In this document: piece by piece, positions 35,608-45,122 of the stretch
How the letters are laid out: each line of letters starts with the position of its first letter
How positions within the stretch are numbered: the stretch's first letter is position 1
Assembly (NCBI GenBank): GCA_938045275.1
Contig: CALIMV010000047.1
Location: forward strand, 1-63,757
Reading direction: 5' to 3'
DNA length: 63,757 nt
Source: an uncultured Granulosicoccaceae bacterium
GTDB taxonomy: Bacteria; Pseudomonadota; Gammaproteobacteria; Granulosicoccales; Granulosicoccaceae
The notes under the pieces: generated by a model
What the model saw: only the letters and a program-made list of their open reading frames with translations
Database searches by the model: none
Told to the model about the DNA's origin: nothing
Position numbers and translations under genes: made by a program

Positions 35608-35653
35608 TATTCCCAGAATCGGTAAACGAGTTAATTTGTAAGCTTGACTAAAT

Positions 35654-36487
35654 CTATTTAGAGCCTGCAAATAGAAATTTATTCGACAGCGCTATATTTT
35701 TCTGTACCGATATTACTCTCTCAGGTGTCAGCACATCAGTGGGTGCATCAATCAAGTTGAAATGTCCGTGGTTGTCGTTTCCTGCAACCAGCATTGCGTT
35801 GGTTTTGTCGTGAGTGGTTTGTTTCATATCTGGGGTAATGTAACGAATTGCCAAGCCGATGCGTCTGTGATTGGATTGGTTTTTATGCGAGCCATGGAAT
35901 ACTTGTCCATGGTGCAGTGACATCTCACCGGGCTGCAAGACCACACTAACAGCGTCATTTTCGTCTACGTCGACCGCCAGCTCTTGTCCCCTGGAAAGTA
36001 AGTTGTTTTCAGAATACGTGTCTTTGTGATCGACGATACTGTGCTTGTGCGAGCCAGGTACAAATTTTACACAGCCACTTTCAACTGTGGACGGTGAAAG
36101 TGCGACCCATGCAGTTACCTCATGGCTATCAGTCAATCCCCAATAGGTGAGATCTTGATGCCAGCTGATGTAATCTTCCGTGTGTGCATTTTTAATAAAA
36201 AAGCTTGCATTCCATACCAATACGTTAGGACCCAATATGGCTTTTACGGGCTCAAGAACACTGGGCAGCCGCGTGATTTCATCGGCAAATGGTAAAACCG
36301 AATTTGCATGCCCAATTGCAAGTTTTTTTAGATCATCTTCTGATGCGTATTGGCTTTCGATAGCTTCAAGAGCCTTACGGTATTCATTAGCCTGATTTTC
36401 GCTCATTGCTGGAAGAGGGAAATGAAAGCCATTGTTGTTATAGTCTTCAAGCCAGCGTGTCTCTTTGCCGGTATTACTTTGAGGCAT
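35654..36487 (-). CDS. Phytanoyl-CoA dioxygenase (PhyH)-family protein
   Basis: The 277-residue protein has the Fe(II) ligands His110 and Asp112 (SWHQDLTYW) and His198 in VFHGSHKNQSNHRR, with an arginine at 208/209 for 2-oxoglutarate. Other family features are GCVKFVPGSHKH and the ALEAIESQYASEDDLKK N-terminal helix. It hydroxylates a small molecule using oxygen and 2-oxoglutarate. It is divergent from the benzoate-CoA-ligase-like gene. A second PhyH gene lies at 40.3 kb, and the two need not share a substrate. Confidence 0.82.
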   Translation of the reverse strand: MPQSNTGKETRWLEDYNNNGFHFPLPAMSENQANEYRKALEAIESQYASEDDLKKLAIGHANSVLPFADEITRLPSVLEPVKAILGPNVLVWNASFFIKNAHTEDYISWHQDLTYWGLTDSHEVTAWVALSPSTVESGCVKFVPGSHKHSIVDHKDTYSENNLLSRGQELAVDVDENDAVSVVLQPGEMSLHHGQVFHGSHKNQSNHRRIGLAIRYITPDMKQTTHDKTNAMLVAGNDNHGHFNLIDAPTDVLTPERVISVQKNIALSNKFLFAGSK

Positions 36488-36550
36488 CTGAACAATATCC
36501 TGAATGTGTGATAATAGAATATTAAGCTTATCAGTCCGAGTGTCAAGGAG

Positions 36551-36595
36551 CCTGAGCTGATTTGTGCGTAGCTAAGGGTTTAGCTCAGGTATAAT
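36551..36595. promoter_or_regulatory. Inverted repeat and TATAAT box between divergent genes
   Basis: CCTGAGCT (36551-36558) and AGCTCAGG (36582-36589) form an 8-bp dyad, with a smaller hairpin AGCTAA-GGGT-TTAGCT inside. The right arm is directly followed by TATAAT (36590-36595), a perfect -10 box facing the ligase gene, with no clear -35. A regulator bound to the dyad could activate or block this promoter. Confidence 0.35.
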
Positions 36596-36750
36596 CGATT
36601 AATATGCAGACTTGGGTGCCAAGCTCTGCATTGGTTATGCATGGAACAACGTATTCCGGTAGGTCTTATTCTTGCCTATCAACGCAATGCAAACTTTACA
36701 GTATTTTTTGCGCTAATACGGGCAAATGACAAGTCACACGGGAAGAAGTC

Positions 36751-38292
36751 ATGAGCAAACATCAGAATGAGAATGCCGCCTGTTATTTTGTCGATCGTCA
36801 TGTGGACAGTACAGTGGCGGACAAACTTGCCTTTATTGAAGCAGATGGGCAGCAACGCTCAATTACCTATTCGGCATTAGCACAAGAATCGGGCAAGTTG
36901 GCGGAGTTATTTGAAAAAAACGGGATTAAGAAGGGCGACCGCATTGCGCTATTAGTGCTTGATACCATCGAATTTCCGATAGTGTTTTGGGGCGGTATAA
37001 AAGCGGGTGTAATACCGGTGGCTATTAATACATTGCTTGCAACTGATGTTTACAAAACCATATTGAACGATTGCGAAGCAAAAGCTTTGTTCGTATCAGC
37101 TGCATTGCTACCCGTTGTTGAACCATTAATTCAAAATCACTCAAGTATCCGCAAAGTATTCATAGTGGATGGTGATGCAGGTGAATACCTGTCGTTTTCG
37201 TCGGAGTTATCCGTATGCACTGAGCGTTCTACCACCCTCGCTAATTCGAGTGATATCGCTTTTTGGTTATATTCTTCTGGGTCTACCGGTCAACCTAAGG
37301 GAGTTCGACATAGACACGGCAGTATGCAGTACACCGCTGATACTTATGGCCAAAAAGTATTGAATATCCAAACAAAAGATGTGTTGTATTCGGCCGCAAA
37401 ATTCTTTTTCGCGTACGGTTTGGGCAATAGTATGAGTTTTCCGCTGGCTGTTGGTGCTAGCGTGGTGCTGCTCTCGGGAAGACCGACGCCAGATGCTGTT
37501 GTCAATATACTCAATACACGCAATATTACTGTTTTCTTTGGTGTGCCTACCTTATATGCAGCAACGGTCGCTTATCTGGATGCAGGGCATGCAGTGTATG
37601 AAGCCAAGCTTCGCCGATGTGTATCTGCTGGAGAAGCATTGCCGGCAGAGGTAGGGAAACAATGGCAAAGAATGACGAATTGTGAAATTCTTGATGGTGT
37701 TGGCTCAACTGAAATGCTCCACATATTTTTATCTAATCAATCGAACGATGTGGTCTATGGAACGTCTGGTACAGCGGTTCCAGGGTATCAGGTTCGTCTG
37801 GTTGATGAGAATAATCAAGATGTAGCAGTGGGTGAGATAGGTGAGTTGTTGGTTAACGGTGACTCATCAGCAACCGACTATTGGAACCAGCCAGAGAAGA
37901 GCCAGGCAACGTTTAATGCGGGTTGGACGCGTACTGGTGATAAATACGAACAGCAGGAAGACGGTCGATTTATCTACTGTGGTCGTACCGATGATATGTT
38001 TAAAGTCAGCGGAATATGGGTATCTCCGTTTGAAGTCGAGCAAGCCATTATTTCACACCCGCGTGTGCTGGAAGCGGCGGTAGTGCCTGCACGGGATGAT
38101 CAAGGTTTGGAAAAACCTAAGGCCTTTGTGGTTTTAAAAGAACCAGATGTCAAGCATGATTTAAATGAAGCGTTAAAAGAACACGTAAAGCAGCAAATTG
38201 GCAAATGGAAATACCCTCGTTGGGTAGAGGTTGTTTCCGATTTACCGAAAACGGCAACTGGTAAAATCCAGCGTTTTAAACTAAGAAGCTAA
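36751..38292 (+). CDS. Benzoate-CoA ligase-family acyl-CoA synthetase
   Basis: This 513-residue adenylate-forming enzyme has the AMP-binding loop YSSGSTGQPKGVRH (about 177-190), the downstream motif DGVGSTEMLHIFLSN, and the C-terminal PKTATGKIQRFKLR with the catalytic lysine. The KFFFAYGLGNSMSFPL and FKVSGIWVSPFEVEQ patterns match the benzoate/aromatic branch. It would make an acyl-CoA from an aromatic or related acid. No benzoyl-CoA oxygenase lies nearby. The next gene, a PLP dehydratase, is 113 bp downstream on the same strand and need not be linked. Start at ATG 36751 with AGAAG just upstream. Confidence 0.85.
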   Translation: MSKHQNENAACYFVDRHVDSTVADKLAFIEADGQQRSITYSALAQESGKLAELFEKNGIKKGDRIALLVLDTIEFPIVFWGGIKAGVIPVAINTLLATDVYKTILNDCEAKALFVSAALLPVVEPLIQNHSSIRKVFIVDGDAGEYLSFSSELSVCTERSTTLANSSDIAFWLYSSGSTGQPKGVRHRHGSMQYTADTYGQKVLNIQTKDVLYSAAKFFFAYGLGNSMSFPLAVGASVVLLSGRPTPDAVVNILNTRNITVFFGVPTLYAATVAYLDAGHAVYEAKLRRCVSAGEALPAEVGKQWQRMTNCEILDGVGSTEMLHIFLSNQSNDVVYGTSGTAVPGYQVRLVDENNQDVAVGEIGELLVNGDSSATDYWNQPEKSQATFNAGWTRTGDKYEQQEDGRFIYCGRTDDMFKVSGIWVSPFEVEQAIISHPRVLEAAVVPARDDQGLEKPKAFVVLKEPDVKHDLNEALKEHVKQQIGKWKYPRWVEVVSDLPKTATGKIQRFKLRS

Positions 38293-38405
38293 TTGGTTGG
38301 TTTAACTTGGCAACCAGACAATACCCTTAACACTGAATAGCAATGCTTCAGGTACTTAGTCTATGATAAACAGATCGAACTAACTGAAGCGCCATTACCA
38401 TACAC

Positions 38406-39380
38406 ATGAGCATATCGATTGCAGGCACAAAACTCATCGAACCCGCTTTTGAGGATATTCTCGCTGCGCACAAGCGTATTAGACCATTTATTCATCGAAC
38501 TCCGGTTCTAACTTCAAGTTACTTAAATGAACTAACCGGCGCTGAACTTTTTTTCAAATGCGAGAATTTTCAGAAAACGGGTGCATTCAAGGTACGCGGT
38601 GCGTGTAACGCTGTTTTTGGACTCGACGATACTAAGGAAAAAAATGGTGTTGCAACGCACTCGTCGGGTAATCATGCCATGGCCTTAAGTTATGCTGCGG
38701 CCAAGCGCGGTATAGGCTGCACAGTGGTTATGCCAAACAACGCTCCAAAAGCAAAAAAGGCAGCGGTTGAGGGCTACGGTGGCTTTATTGTTGAATGTAC
38801 GCCTTCAAGCTCCGCTCGAGAACACGCTCTTTCCATGGTGGTGAAACAGACTGGAGCAGAATTCGTCCCGCCATACAACGATTTACGCGTAATTGCGGGT
38901 CAGGCAACCTGTTCGTTAGAGCTTATAGAAGATGTATCTAATCTGGATACTATCGTTGTACCAATAGGCGGTGGCGGCAACATTTCTGGTGCTACACTTG
39001 CACGGAATTACATGGCACCCAACATTTCAATAATTGCCGCTGAACCCGAACAGGCAAACGATGCCTATCGCAGTTTTAAGTCCAACTCACTTATTACTGA
39101 TGATGCACCATCCACTGTGGCAGATGGCTTGAAAGTATCGTTGAAGGAGATTACCTGGCATTTTGTATCCAATTATGTCAACGATGTCCAAACCGCTTCA
39201 GAAGTGCAAATTATTGATGCGATGAAACTGACGTGGCAACGCATGAAACTGGTTATTGAGGCCAGTTGTGCGGTGCCTTTGGCTGTCATTCTAAAACACC
39301 CTGATGCCTATCGTGGCAAACGTGTTGGCGTCATTATTACAGGCGGGAACGTGGACATGGATGCATTGCCGTGGAACTGA
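38406..39380 (+). CDS. PLP-dependent threonine/serine dehydratase-family protein
   Basis: The 324-residue fold type II enzyme has the PLP lysine in FQKTGAFKVRGA (Lys62), HSSGNHAMALSYAA, and the phosphate-binding loop PIGGGGNISG. It lacks the C-terminal ACT domain of biosynthetic IlvA, so it belongs to the catabolic dehydratase, serine racemase or EutB-like group. These deaminate hydroxy-amino acids such as threonine, serine or 3-hydroxyaspartate. The ligase upstream and the HAD hydrolase downstream (opposite strand) do not fix the substrate. Confidence 0.83.
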   Translation: MSISIAGTKLIEPAFEDILAAHKRIRPFIHRTPVLTSSYLNELTGAELFFKCENFQKTGAFKVRGACNAVFGLDDTKEKNGVATHSSGNHAMALSYAAAKRGIGCTVVMPNNAPKAKKAAVEGYGGFIVECTPSSSAREHALSMVVKQTGAEFVPPYNDLRVIAGQATCSLELIEDVSNLDTIVVPIGGGGNISGATLARNYMAPNISIIAAEPEQANDAYRSFKSNSLITDDAPSTVADGLKVSLKEITWHFVSNYVNDVQTASEVQIIDAMKLTWQRMKLVIEASCAVPLAVILKHPDAYRGKRVGVIITGGNVDMDALPWN

Positions 39381-39444
39381 TGCTCCTTTAATAATATGGG
39401 TAGCTGTTTTGTGTGAAGTTATCGCCTATGCACGCGAGGCGCAA

Positions 39445-40173
39445 TTAGCTGTTGCTGCTCAATTGTTGTTTATGTGCGCTTGCCAGATCAGCCATACTAT
39501 TGAATTGAAAATCCACTTCAGGTAAAGCTCCCGGATTCATAGTTGCGCCAAATCCGTTTTTGTCGTGGCGCCGGTAAATCCAGCAATTAGCAAGCTTATG
39601 TCTTTTCGCAGGTACATGATCATGGAACATGCTTTCGGCAGTATGCAGTATGTCCTTTTTATTCAGTCCGAGGTCTTTTAGCTTCTCAAGCATATAGTCG
39701 AAATTACGATCTGAAGGTTTGTACGAACCGATATCTTCTGCGGTGTAAATTGCGTCGAAGTCAACCCCTAACTGGCCACGACTTCCTTCAAAATTCAAAT
39801 TATCTACATTCGACAATATAATGAGCTTGTAGTGTTGCTTCAGGTATTGCAAGGCCGCTTTGCTGTCTGTAAACGCAGGCCAGTTTCTCACCGATTCCCC
39901 ATAATCTATGCATTCCCGATGTGAAACGCTAATGCGCCACTGTTCTGCCAATCGTTTATAAACAACTGATAACAAAGTTGAATAGCACATGCCTGGTGTC
40001 CAGTGTTGTTGATTTGACTCATGCTGTGCGTGTGCTTCGAGAATCTGGCTTCTTGTTAATTGCGGAGAGACTTTGGAAGTAAGTGGTTCGAGCGCGTTAA
40101 TCATGCCTGATTCCCAATCGACCAATGTGCCATAACAATCGAATGTTAATGCCTTAAAATCGGTCAGTTTCAT
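39445..40173 (-). CDS. HAD-superfamily hydrolase, haloacid dehalogenase type II-like
   Basis: I start at ATG 40173, which has GGGAG about 12 bases upstream; the in-frame ATG at 40197 has none. The 242-residue product has the nucleophile motif FDCYGTLVDWE, motif II LIILSNVDN, and the later DIGSYKPSDRNFDYML, a pattern of the (S)-2-haloacid dehalogenase type II group. Most such proteins in genomes have unknown natural substrates. It is convergent with the PLP dehydratase and divergent from the second PhyH gene. Confidence 0.8.
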   Translation of the reverse strand: MKLTDFKALTFDCYGTLVDWESGMINALEPLTSKVSPQLTRSQILEAHAQHESNQQHWTPGMCYSTLLSVVYKRLAEQWRISVSHRECIDYGESVRNWPAFTDSKAALQYLKQHYKLIILSNVDNLNFEGSRGQLGVDFDAIYTAEDIGSYKPSDRNFDYMLEKLKDLGLNKKDILHTAESMFHDHVPAKRHKLANCWIYRRHDKNGFGATMNPGALPEVDFQFNSMADLASAHKQQLSSNS

Positions 40174-40264
40174 ATCGTTAATTGCTCCCGAACTCATTTA
40201 CGTCTGTAGAATTCCCACTCGACGCATTATAATCCGCTGGTTAGTCACTGTCAGGTAGAAAAGT

Positions 40265-41059
40265 ATGAGTACAACGTATCTAGATGAAGGTCAAATAAGC
40301 GCGTATCGAACTGAAGGTGCCGTATTGATCAAGGGGCTGCTAGCTAATTGGGTAGAAACCCTATGTGAAGGAATAGACAGAAATATGCGGAACCCTGGTA
40401 CTTATGCCGCTGAGAATGTTGCCGGTACTGAAACCGGACGGTTTTTCGACGATTATTGTAATTGGCAACGCATACCTGAATTTGAGAACGTGATAAGAAA
40501 TTCTGAATTGGCTGCGGTCGCAGCAGAGCTAATGGATTCAGACACTGTGCAGGTGTTTCACGATCATGTACTTGTAAAAGAACCTGGTACCAGTAAAGCC
40601 ACTCCCTGGCATCAGGATTCACCCTACTATTTTGTCGATGGGATGCAAAATGTAAGCTTCTGGTGCCCTGTTGATCCTGTTACAGATGCAACGCTTCGAT
40701 GCGTCGCAGGCTCCCATTTATGGGAAAAGCCGGTTTTACCGGTACGCTGGTTAGCCGAAGACCAATTCTATGCAGATAATGATCAGTATCAGCCTGTTCC
40801 AGATCCGGACGCTCAAGCTATGTTGATAAGAGAATGGGACATGCAACCCGGCGATGTGGTGGCGTTTCATTTTAAAACGCTACACGGTGCACGAGGCAAC
40901 AATACCAATTCTCGTCGCCGCGCTTTTTCTGTTCGCTTTGTAGGGGATGATGCCTGCTTTGTGACCCGTCCGGGTAAAACCTCTCCTCCTTTTCCCGGCC
41001 ATAATATGAAAGAAGGGCAGCGGTTGCGTGAGGACTGGTTTCCGATAATTTATCCTTAA
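40265..41059 (+). CDS. Phytanoyl-CoA dioxygenase (PhyH)-family protein
   Basis: The 264-residue protein has the Fe(II) pair in TPWHQDSPYY (His116, Asp118), the distal histidine in HFKTLHGARGNN and an arginine in SRRRAF. The first 25 residues and ATLRCVAGSHLWEKP are typical of bacterial PhyH proteins. It hydroxylates an unknown small molecule. The EamA transporter begins 24 bp downstream on the same strand, so substrate uptake or product export is a reasonable inference. Confidence 0.83.
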   Translation: MSTTYLDEGQISAYRTEGAVLIKGLLANWVETLCEGIDRNMRNPGTYAAENVAGTETGRFFDDYCNWQRIPEFENVIRNSELAAVAAELMDSDTVQVFHDHVLVKEPGTSKATPWHQDSPYYFVDGMQNVSFWCPVDPVTDATLRCVAGSHLWEKPVLPVRWLAEDQFYADNDQYQPVPDPDAQAMLIREWDMQPGDVVAFHFKTLHGARGNNTNSRRRAFSVRFVGDDACFVTRPGKTSPPFPGHNMKEGQRLREDWFPIIYP

Positions 41060-41082
41060 TATTCCATGAAAATATCAAACAG

Positions 41083-42003
41083 GTGAACAGGCTGGCTAAC
41101 ACGCAAAGTGTATTACTTGTTGCTGTTCCGACGATTGTGCTGGCGATTTTTTTGTTTGATGTGCAAGGTGTGTTTATAAAGTACATGGGTTCGCGCTATC
41201 CTGTTGAACAAATTACATTATTCAGAAATTTTTTTGGCTTGTTTCCATACCTACTGATGTTTCTATTGTCCACCACTGGTAGTTCTGAGAAACGGCGTTG
41301 GAAAATTGAGCGATGGAAGCTGGGTTTGAGCCGTGGCCTGATGCTGATTGCTGCGCAGATGTGCTTTTATAACGCTATCGTCCACATGCAGCTTGCAACG
41401 GCGACTACACTGGCGTTTTGTGGTCCACTTTTCCTAACGGTGTTGTCAATACCGATGCTGGGGCACAAGGTTGGTGTTTGGCGATGGTTTGCGGTAACAC
41501 TTGGTTTAGTCGGTGTTGTGTTAGTAATGAAACCTGGCAGCGATGTTTTTAGCCCAGTAGCGTTATTACCCATAGGAGCGGCATTTTTTTATGCGACTGC
41601 AAGTTTATCTTCCCGGTTCTTTGACAGTTCGGTATCCACGGCATTAATCAGTATTTATGCAACGGCCGCATCTTCACTTTTGTCACTCATGCTAGTGCTT
41701 ATCACTGGAAACTGGATTCCAATAACCTCATCTAGTGACTGGCTGTGGTTTGTTGGTATGGGAACTGTGGGTGGTGTTGCGGTTCTGCTTCTGATAACGG
41801 CTTATCGAATGGCGGACCCAAGTCTACTCTCACCATTCGAATACTTCGGTATTCCTTTTTCATTTTTTCTTGGGTGGTATTTTTTCGCAGAAGCACCGTT
41901 CGATTCCCTGTTTCCGGGCGTACTTTTAATTGTGGCTGGGGGATTGTTGGTTATTTGGCGTGAGCGAGTAAATAGCAATTCTGTTAAATCTCTGCACCGT
42001 TGA
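41083..42003 (+). CDS. EamA/DMT-family transporter
   Basis: The frame opens at GTG 41083 and gives 306 residues with ten hydrophobic segments in two EamA repeats (for example ATTLAFCGPLFLTVLSIPML and LLSPFEYFGIPFSFFLGWYFF). DMT transporters of this type export or exchange metabolites and amino acids. It lies 23 bp after the PhyH oxygenase and could export its product. An ATG at 41067 leads to a stop after six codons and is not the start. Confidence 0.75.
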   Translation: MNRLANTQSVLLVAVPTIVLAIFLFDVQGVFIKYMGSRYPVEQITLFRNFFGLFPYLLMFLLSTTGSSEKRRWKIERWKLGLSRGLMLIAAQMCFYNAIVHMQLATATTLAFCGPLFLTVLSIPMLGHKVGVWRWFAVTLGLVGVVLVMKPGSDVFSPVALLPIGAAFFYATASLSSRFFDSSVSTALISIYATAASSLLSLMLVLITGNWIPITSSSDWLWFVGMGTVGGVAVLLLITAYRMADPSLLSPFEYFGIPFSFFLGWYFFAEAPFDSLFPGVLLIVAGGLLVIWRERVNSNSVKSLHR

Positions 42004-42106
42004 CTTCAAGACAGAACAGCGCCTTACCCTAATGGCATCACTGAAGCATCGGTTGTTTTATTCGCTAAAGTAAGCTGTTGTGGATTTAATGCGAAACAGG
42101 AAGCTG

Positions 42107-43198
42107 TTACGCGCTTAGCCCTATGTCTCTAGCCGGGTTTGCGAAAATTGCAGCAAGATTTGGGTGCGCAATAAGAATAGATTCGCATGATGGAATGCGG
42201 TCGGGGTACAGTTGGCCATTTTCCCATACTGGCACATCATCCAGGTAGATTGTTGGGTCAACAATGTTCCAGGAAATTTCCCCTGGCGCATATTCGCCAC
42301 AAGTGTGAAAATGTAAAAGGCGAGGGTTGCCAAATGCGGTGCCCGACCAGCGCAAAATATCAGCTTCTGCATTAGCATTAAACTGGCACGCTGGGTGAAT
42401 ACCCGCATGCCACGAATCAACATACCAAGGTTCGATATTATACTGACTACTGACATACTGGTAGTGTTGTTCAACTCGTTGCACTTGATCTTTAGCGCCT
42501 TCAAAACGAGTTATTCTATTACCGTCCACGCAAGCAATAATATTCTGGGGCAGGGACAAACAGTATGGTTCGTAGTAGTGCGAACCGGTGCCAAGTAGAA
42601 ACCGGCTCAACACGACTTTGCCTCGAAAGTCAGTTGCCGGTATTGGTCTGGGTACGAGTTGCGGAAATCGTTTTACACTAACCTCAATTCTTTGCTCGTT
42701 AGCTTGACATAATCGACCAGAATAACTTGTGCCCAGTGGGCAAGTCACATGAATGTGATTGGCTTTTTCAAACGCAATATCAATAGCATTCTTAATTTCA
42801 CACATGCCATGGTGACATGCCGTGCCGAATTCGGAATTTAATGACGCATCGTTGAGGATGTAGCACATAGTTGAAGAGGGTATGCCTAAGTTGGCAGAAA
42901 AGCGAATTTGATCACCAACCCGAGAAAAGAACACAACATGATCAAACCCGATGATTGATCTTAGTAGTTTGGCTCTGTCCTCGTCTGTACTTATCGACGA
43001 ATGCGTATGTGTTTCATAGACCAACACGCCCATTGCACGTGCGGCTGCAGCCACAAGTTTTGGCGCTTTTTCGTCGTAAAAGCCTATATCTTCCGTTTCA
43101 CAAACAATAAGCATACGCTCACCGGCCGTGGCACCTACGCAGTCGCGCACCAGGCTGGTCGCTCCATTGATGTCTGTTGTCTGAGCGGAATACGTCAT
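42107..43198 (-). CDS. NicX-like (2,5-dihydroxypyridine dioxygenase / M29-related) metal-binding protein
   Basis: The 363-residue protein resembles the NicX group, which is related to M29 metallopeptidases. Recurrent features are the N-terminal GATAGERMLIVCETEDIGF, the acidic-histidine stretch PWYVDSWHAGIHPACQ, and the C-terminal LLHFHTCGEYAPG plus DPTIYLDDVPVWENG, which matches the His-rich metal site and the IYLDD segment of NicX. NicX opens the ring of 2,5-dihydroxypyridine in nicotinate degradation. The overall match is partial, so the reaction is not assigned. It is followed downstream by nothing but lies next to a CMD-like protein and an IPNS-like oxygenase on the same strand. Confidence 0.6.
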   Translation of the reverse strand: MTYSAQTTDINGATSLVRDCVGATAGERMLIVCETEDIGFYDEKAPKLVAAAARAMGVLVYETHTHSSISTDEDRAKLLRSIIGFDHVVFFSRVGDQIRFSANLGIPSSTMCYILNDASLNSEFGTACHHGMCEIKNAIDIAFEKANHIHVTCPLGTSYSGRLCQANEQRIEVSVKRFPQLVPRPIPATDFRGKVVLSRFLLGTGSHYYEPYCLSLPQNIIACVDGNRITRFEGAKDQVQRVEQHYQYVSSQYNIEPWYVDSWHAGIHPACQFNANAEADILRWSGTAFGNPRLLHFHTCGEYAPGEISWNIVDPTIYLDDVPVWENGQLYPDRIPSCESILIAHPNLAAIFANPARDIGLSA

Positions 43199-43252
43199 GA
43201 ATACAAGTTAGTTCCGCTGGCTTTGTTCAACGTGTTGGTATATTCCATATGC

Positions 43253-43837
43253 CTAGTTGCCATCACTGGCGTAGTAGCCCACTGTGTCACCGTCGGTGGT
43301 GACGCCTAATCCGTTTAGTAAACGATTAACATAGTTAAAATACCCGATAATCTGATTGGCTTCGAGTATTTGCCCATCATCCAGACCTGCTGATTTGAGT
43401 TGCTGAACGTCTTGTTCGATCATATCACTGGGTGACAAGGTCAGTTTTTGAGCATAACGCATCAGTGCAAGTTCAACGCCGTCGAATACCGCCTCTGGGG
43501 TTCTGTTTCGCAGTGCCTGTTCAATATTGTCGGCTCTTTTATCATCGTTGATGAGGTGTTTTGCGTTAGCCCAGTGATTTGCCAAGGAGTAGTCGCAGTT
43601 GTTCAATATCGAGACATAAGTTGAAATGGTTTCCTGAAGCCATAGTGGTAGTGTGTTTGCATCGTCGTGCAAAGCAGCTCTATAAAGAGCGACATGGCCA
43701 CGCATTGTGTTAGGCCGATGCGAATGCACTCGCATAACGTTATCAACAGTGCCATGTGGTGTTCGCGCCAGTTGTAATGCATCTAAAAGATCTGCATCAG
43801 CGTTTGCATCGCTGATCATGTCAATCCATGCGCTCAT
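43253..43837 (-). CDS. Peroxidase-related / CMD-family protein (AhpD-like fold)
   Basis: I start at ATG 43837 (AAGAGA upstream); a GTG at 43858 would add seven residues. The 194-residue product resembles the uncharacterised peroxidase-related enzyme family in the AhpD/CMD superfamily: RPNTMRGHVALYRAALH and ETISTYVSILNNCDYSLANHW. The AhpD redox pair CxxC appears as CDYS, so the second cysteine is missing. The Glu and His of the AhpD proton relay are conserved. Function unknown. It sits between the NicX-like and IPNS-like genes, all on the minus strand. Confidence 0.7.
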   Translation of the reverse strand: MSAWIDMISDANADADLLDALQLARTPHGTVDNVMRVHSHRPNTMRGHVALYRAALHDDANTLPLWLQETISTYVSILNNCDYSLANHWANAKHLINDDKRADNIEQALRNRTPEAVFDGVELALMRYAQKLTLSPSDMIEQDVQQLKSAGLDDGQILEANQIIGYFNYVNRLLNGLGVTTDGDTVGYYASDGN

Positions 43838-43953
43838 CGAATAGTCTCTTGTTATCACTCAAATGAATTTGCAGAAACCAGTATTTACGAATAGCCACAG
43901 GCTTCGCTTTCGTTCCAGGCTTTGTTGTTGGGTACAACGCGCTCCACTGCTAT

Positions 43954-44925
43954 TTACGAACCCTGGGTTGAATGACGATATGAGAATGCTTTGCCAAACC
44001 GCCAAGTCAAGTAGTCGCCGCAAGTTATAGGTTCCTCAGCTGTCGTTAGCCCAGGAATGTCATTAGCATCGACTATTGTTTCAGGATTAGGGTCGAATGC
44101 CAGCACCAAAGAAAGTCGCTCTTTCCCAGATTTGTTGACAACGCGGTGTGGAGTCGATTTGTATTCGCCAGCTGTCCAACGACACAACAAATCTGCTACG
44201 TTTACAACGAGTGTATCGTCAATTGGCGGAGCATGAACCCATTCGCCGTTAATGTCTTGTACTTGCAACCCGCCAGTATCATCCTGACACAGTACTGTTA
44301 AAACCCCAAAGTCGGTATGTGGCGCTACACCAAATTGTTCGGGTCCTGAGTCTGATGTTTGTGCAGGGTAATACACAAACGAAGCTCTGCTTAACGGTCG
44401 ATCAGCGGTCTGTAAAAAAAAGTTTTTATCCAACTTAAGGCCCAATGCAAATCCTTGCATTAGCAGGCATGCAACTTGATGGGCCTGTTGGAAATACGTC
44501 ATAGCAGAAGCTTGCAACTCAGGCAGGAAGGGTGGCCATTGATTTTGACCACGCAGCGGATGTTCATCGAACGAGTCGTTGCGCGTGTTTTCAGTACCCC
44601 AGATAAAGCTCTCTTTTAAATCAGCCTTGGCGTCGTCATCCATTTTGGAAGCACCGGGTTTCAGCCATCCGCGGTGAGAGCTGGACACAAGAACTGTTGC
44701 CTTGTCGGCTTCACTGGATCGGAAAAAATCAAGTGCAAGTTTTCTGGCATTTTCGATGGATGATTGCGGGATTCCGTGGCCTTTCACATATATAAAACCC
44801 AGTGATTGACTGGCCGCGTGCAGCGCATCTGCAACATCAGCCGCACCGGATTCGTCGCGAAGCGCAGTCAAGTCGACCACGGGTATTGAGTCTGGTCGCA
44901 TTGTTTTGGCTGTAGCGTATACCAT
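43954..44925 (-). CDS. Isopenicillin N synthase-family Fe(II)/2OG oxygenase
   Basis: The open frame starts at 44964. The most likely methionines are at 44937, 44925 and 44901; none has a good ribosome site, and the conserved part begins at SIPVVDL. I chose 44925. The protein carries the IPNS-family core with the metal pair in APHTDFGVLTVL, the distal His in STPHRVVNKSG, and RLSLVLAF, the position of the co-substrate Arg/Ser. It is about 320 residues and acts as an oxygenase, oxidase or ring-modifying enzyme. A DMT transporter starts divergently 198 bp away. Confidence 0.8.
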   Translation of the reverse strand: MVYATAKTMRPDSIPVVDLTALRDESGAADVADALHAASQSLGFIYVKGHGIPQSSIENARKLALDFFRSSEADKATVLVSSSHRGWLKPGASKMDDDAKADLKESFIWGTENTRNDSFDEHPLRGQNQWPPFLPELQASAMTYFQQAHQVACLLMQGFALGLKLDKNFFLQTADRPLSRASFVYYPAQTSDSGPEQFGVAPHTDFGVLTVLCQDDTGGLQVQDINGEWVHAPPIDDTLVVNVADLLCRWTAGEYKSTPHRVVNKSGKERLSLVLAFDPNPETIVDANDIPGLTTAEEPITCGDYLTWRFGKAFSYRHSTQGS

Positions 44926-45122
44926 TGGATCGCGCATAGAGTAACTAAAAATCAATATAATCATCTAATCAATCAATGGTCAATAGCTGTAGGAGCCATT
45001 TGGCGACACGGTACCACTCTACAAGTGTCATTTGCCACGATTAAGTGTGCTTGTTTACACAGGTATGGTGTGTTTGCAAGTAAGATCGCCAGTATCTCTT
45101 TACGTAAACCGTGTCGTATTCT

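Noticed and set aside
43253-43837. AhpD-type alkyl hydroperoxide reductase
   Set aside because: The redox pair CxxC is CDYS, so the second cysteine needed for AhpD activity is missing.
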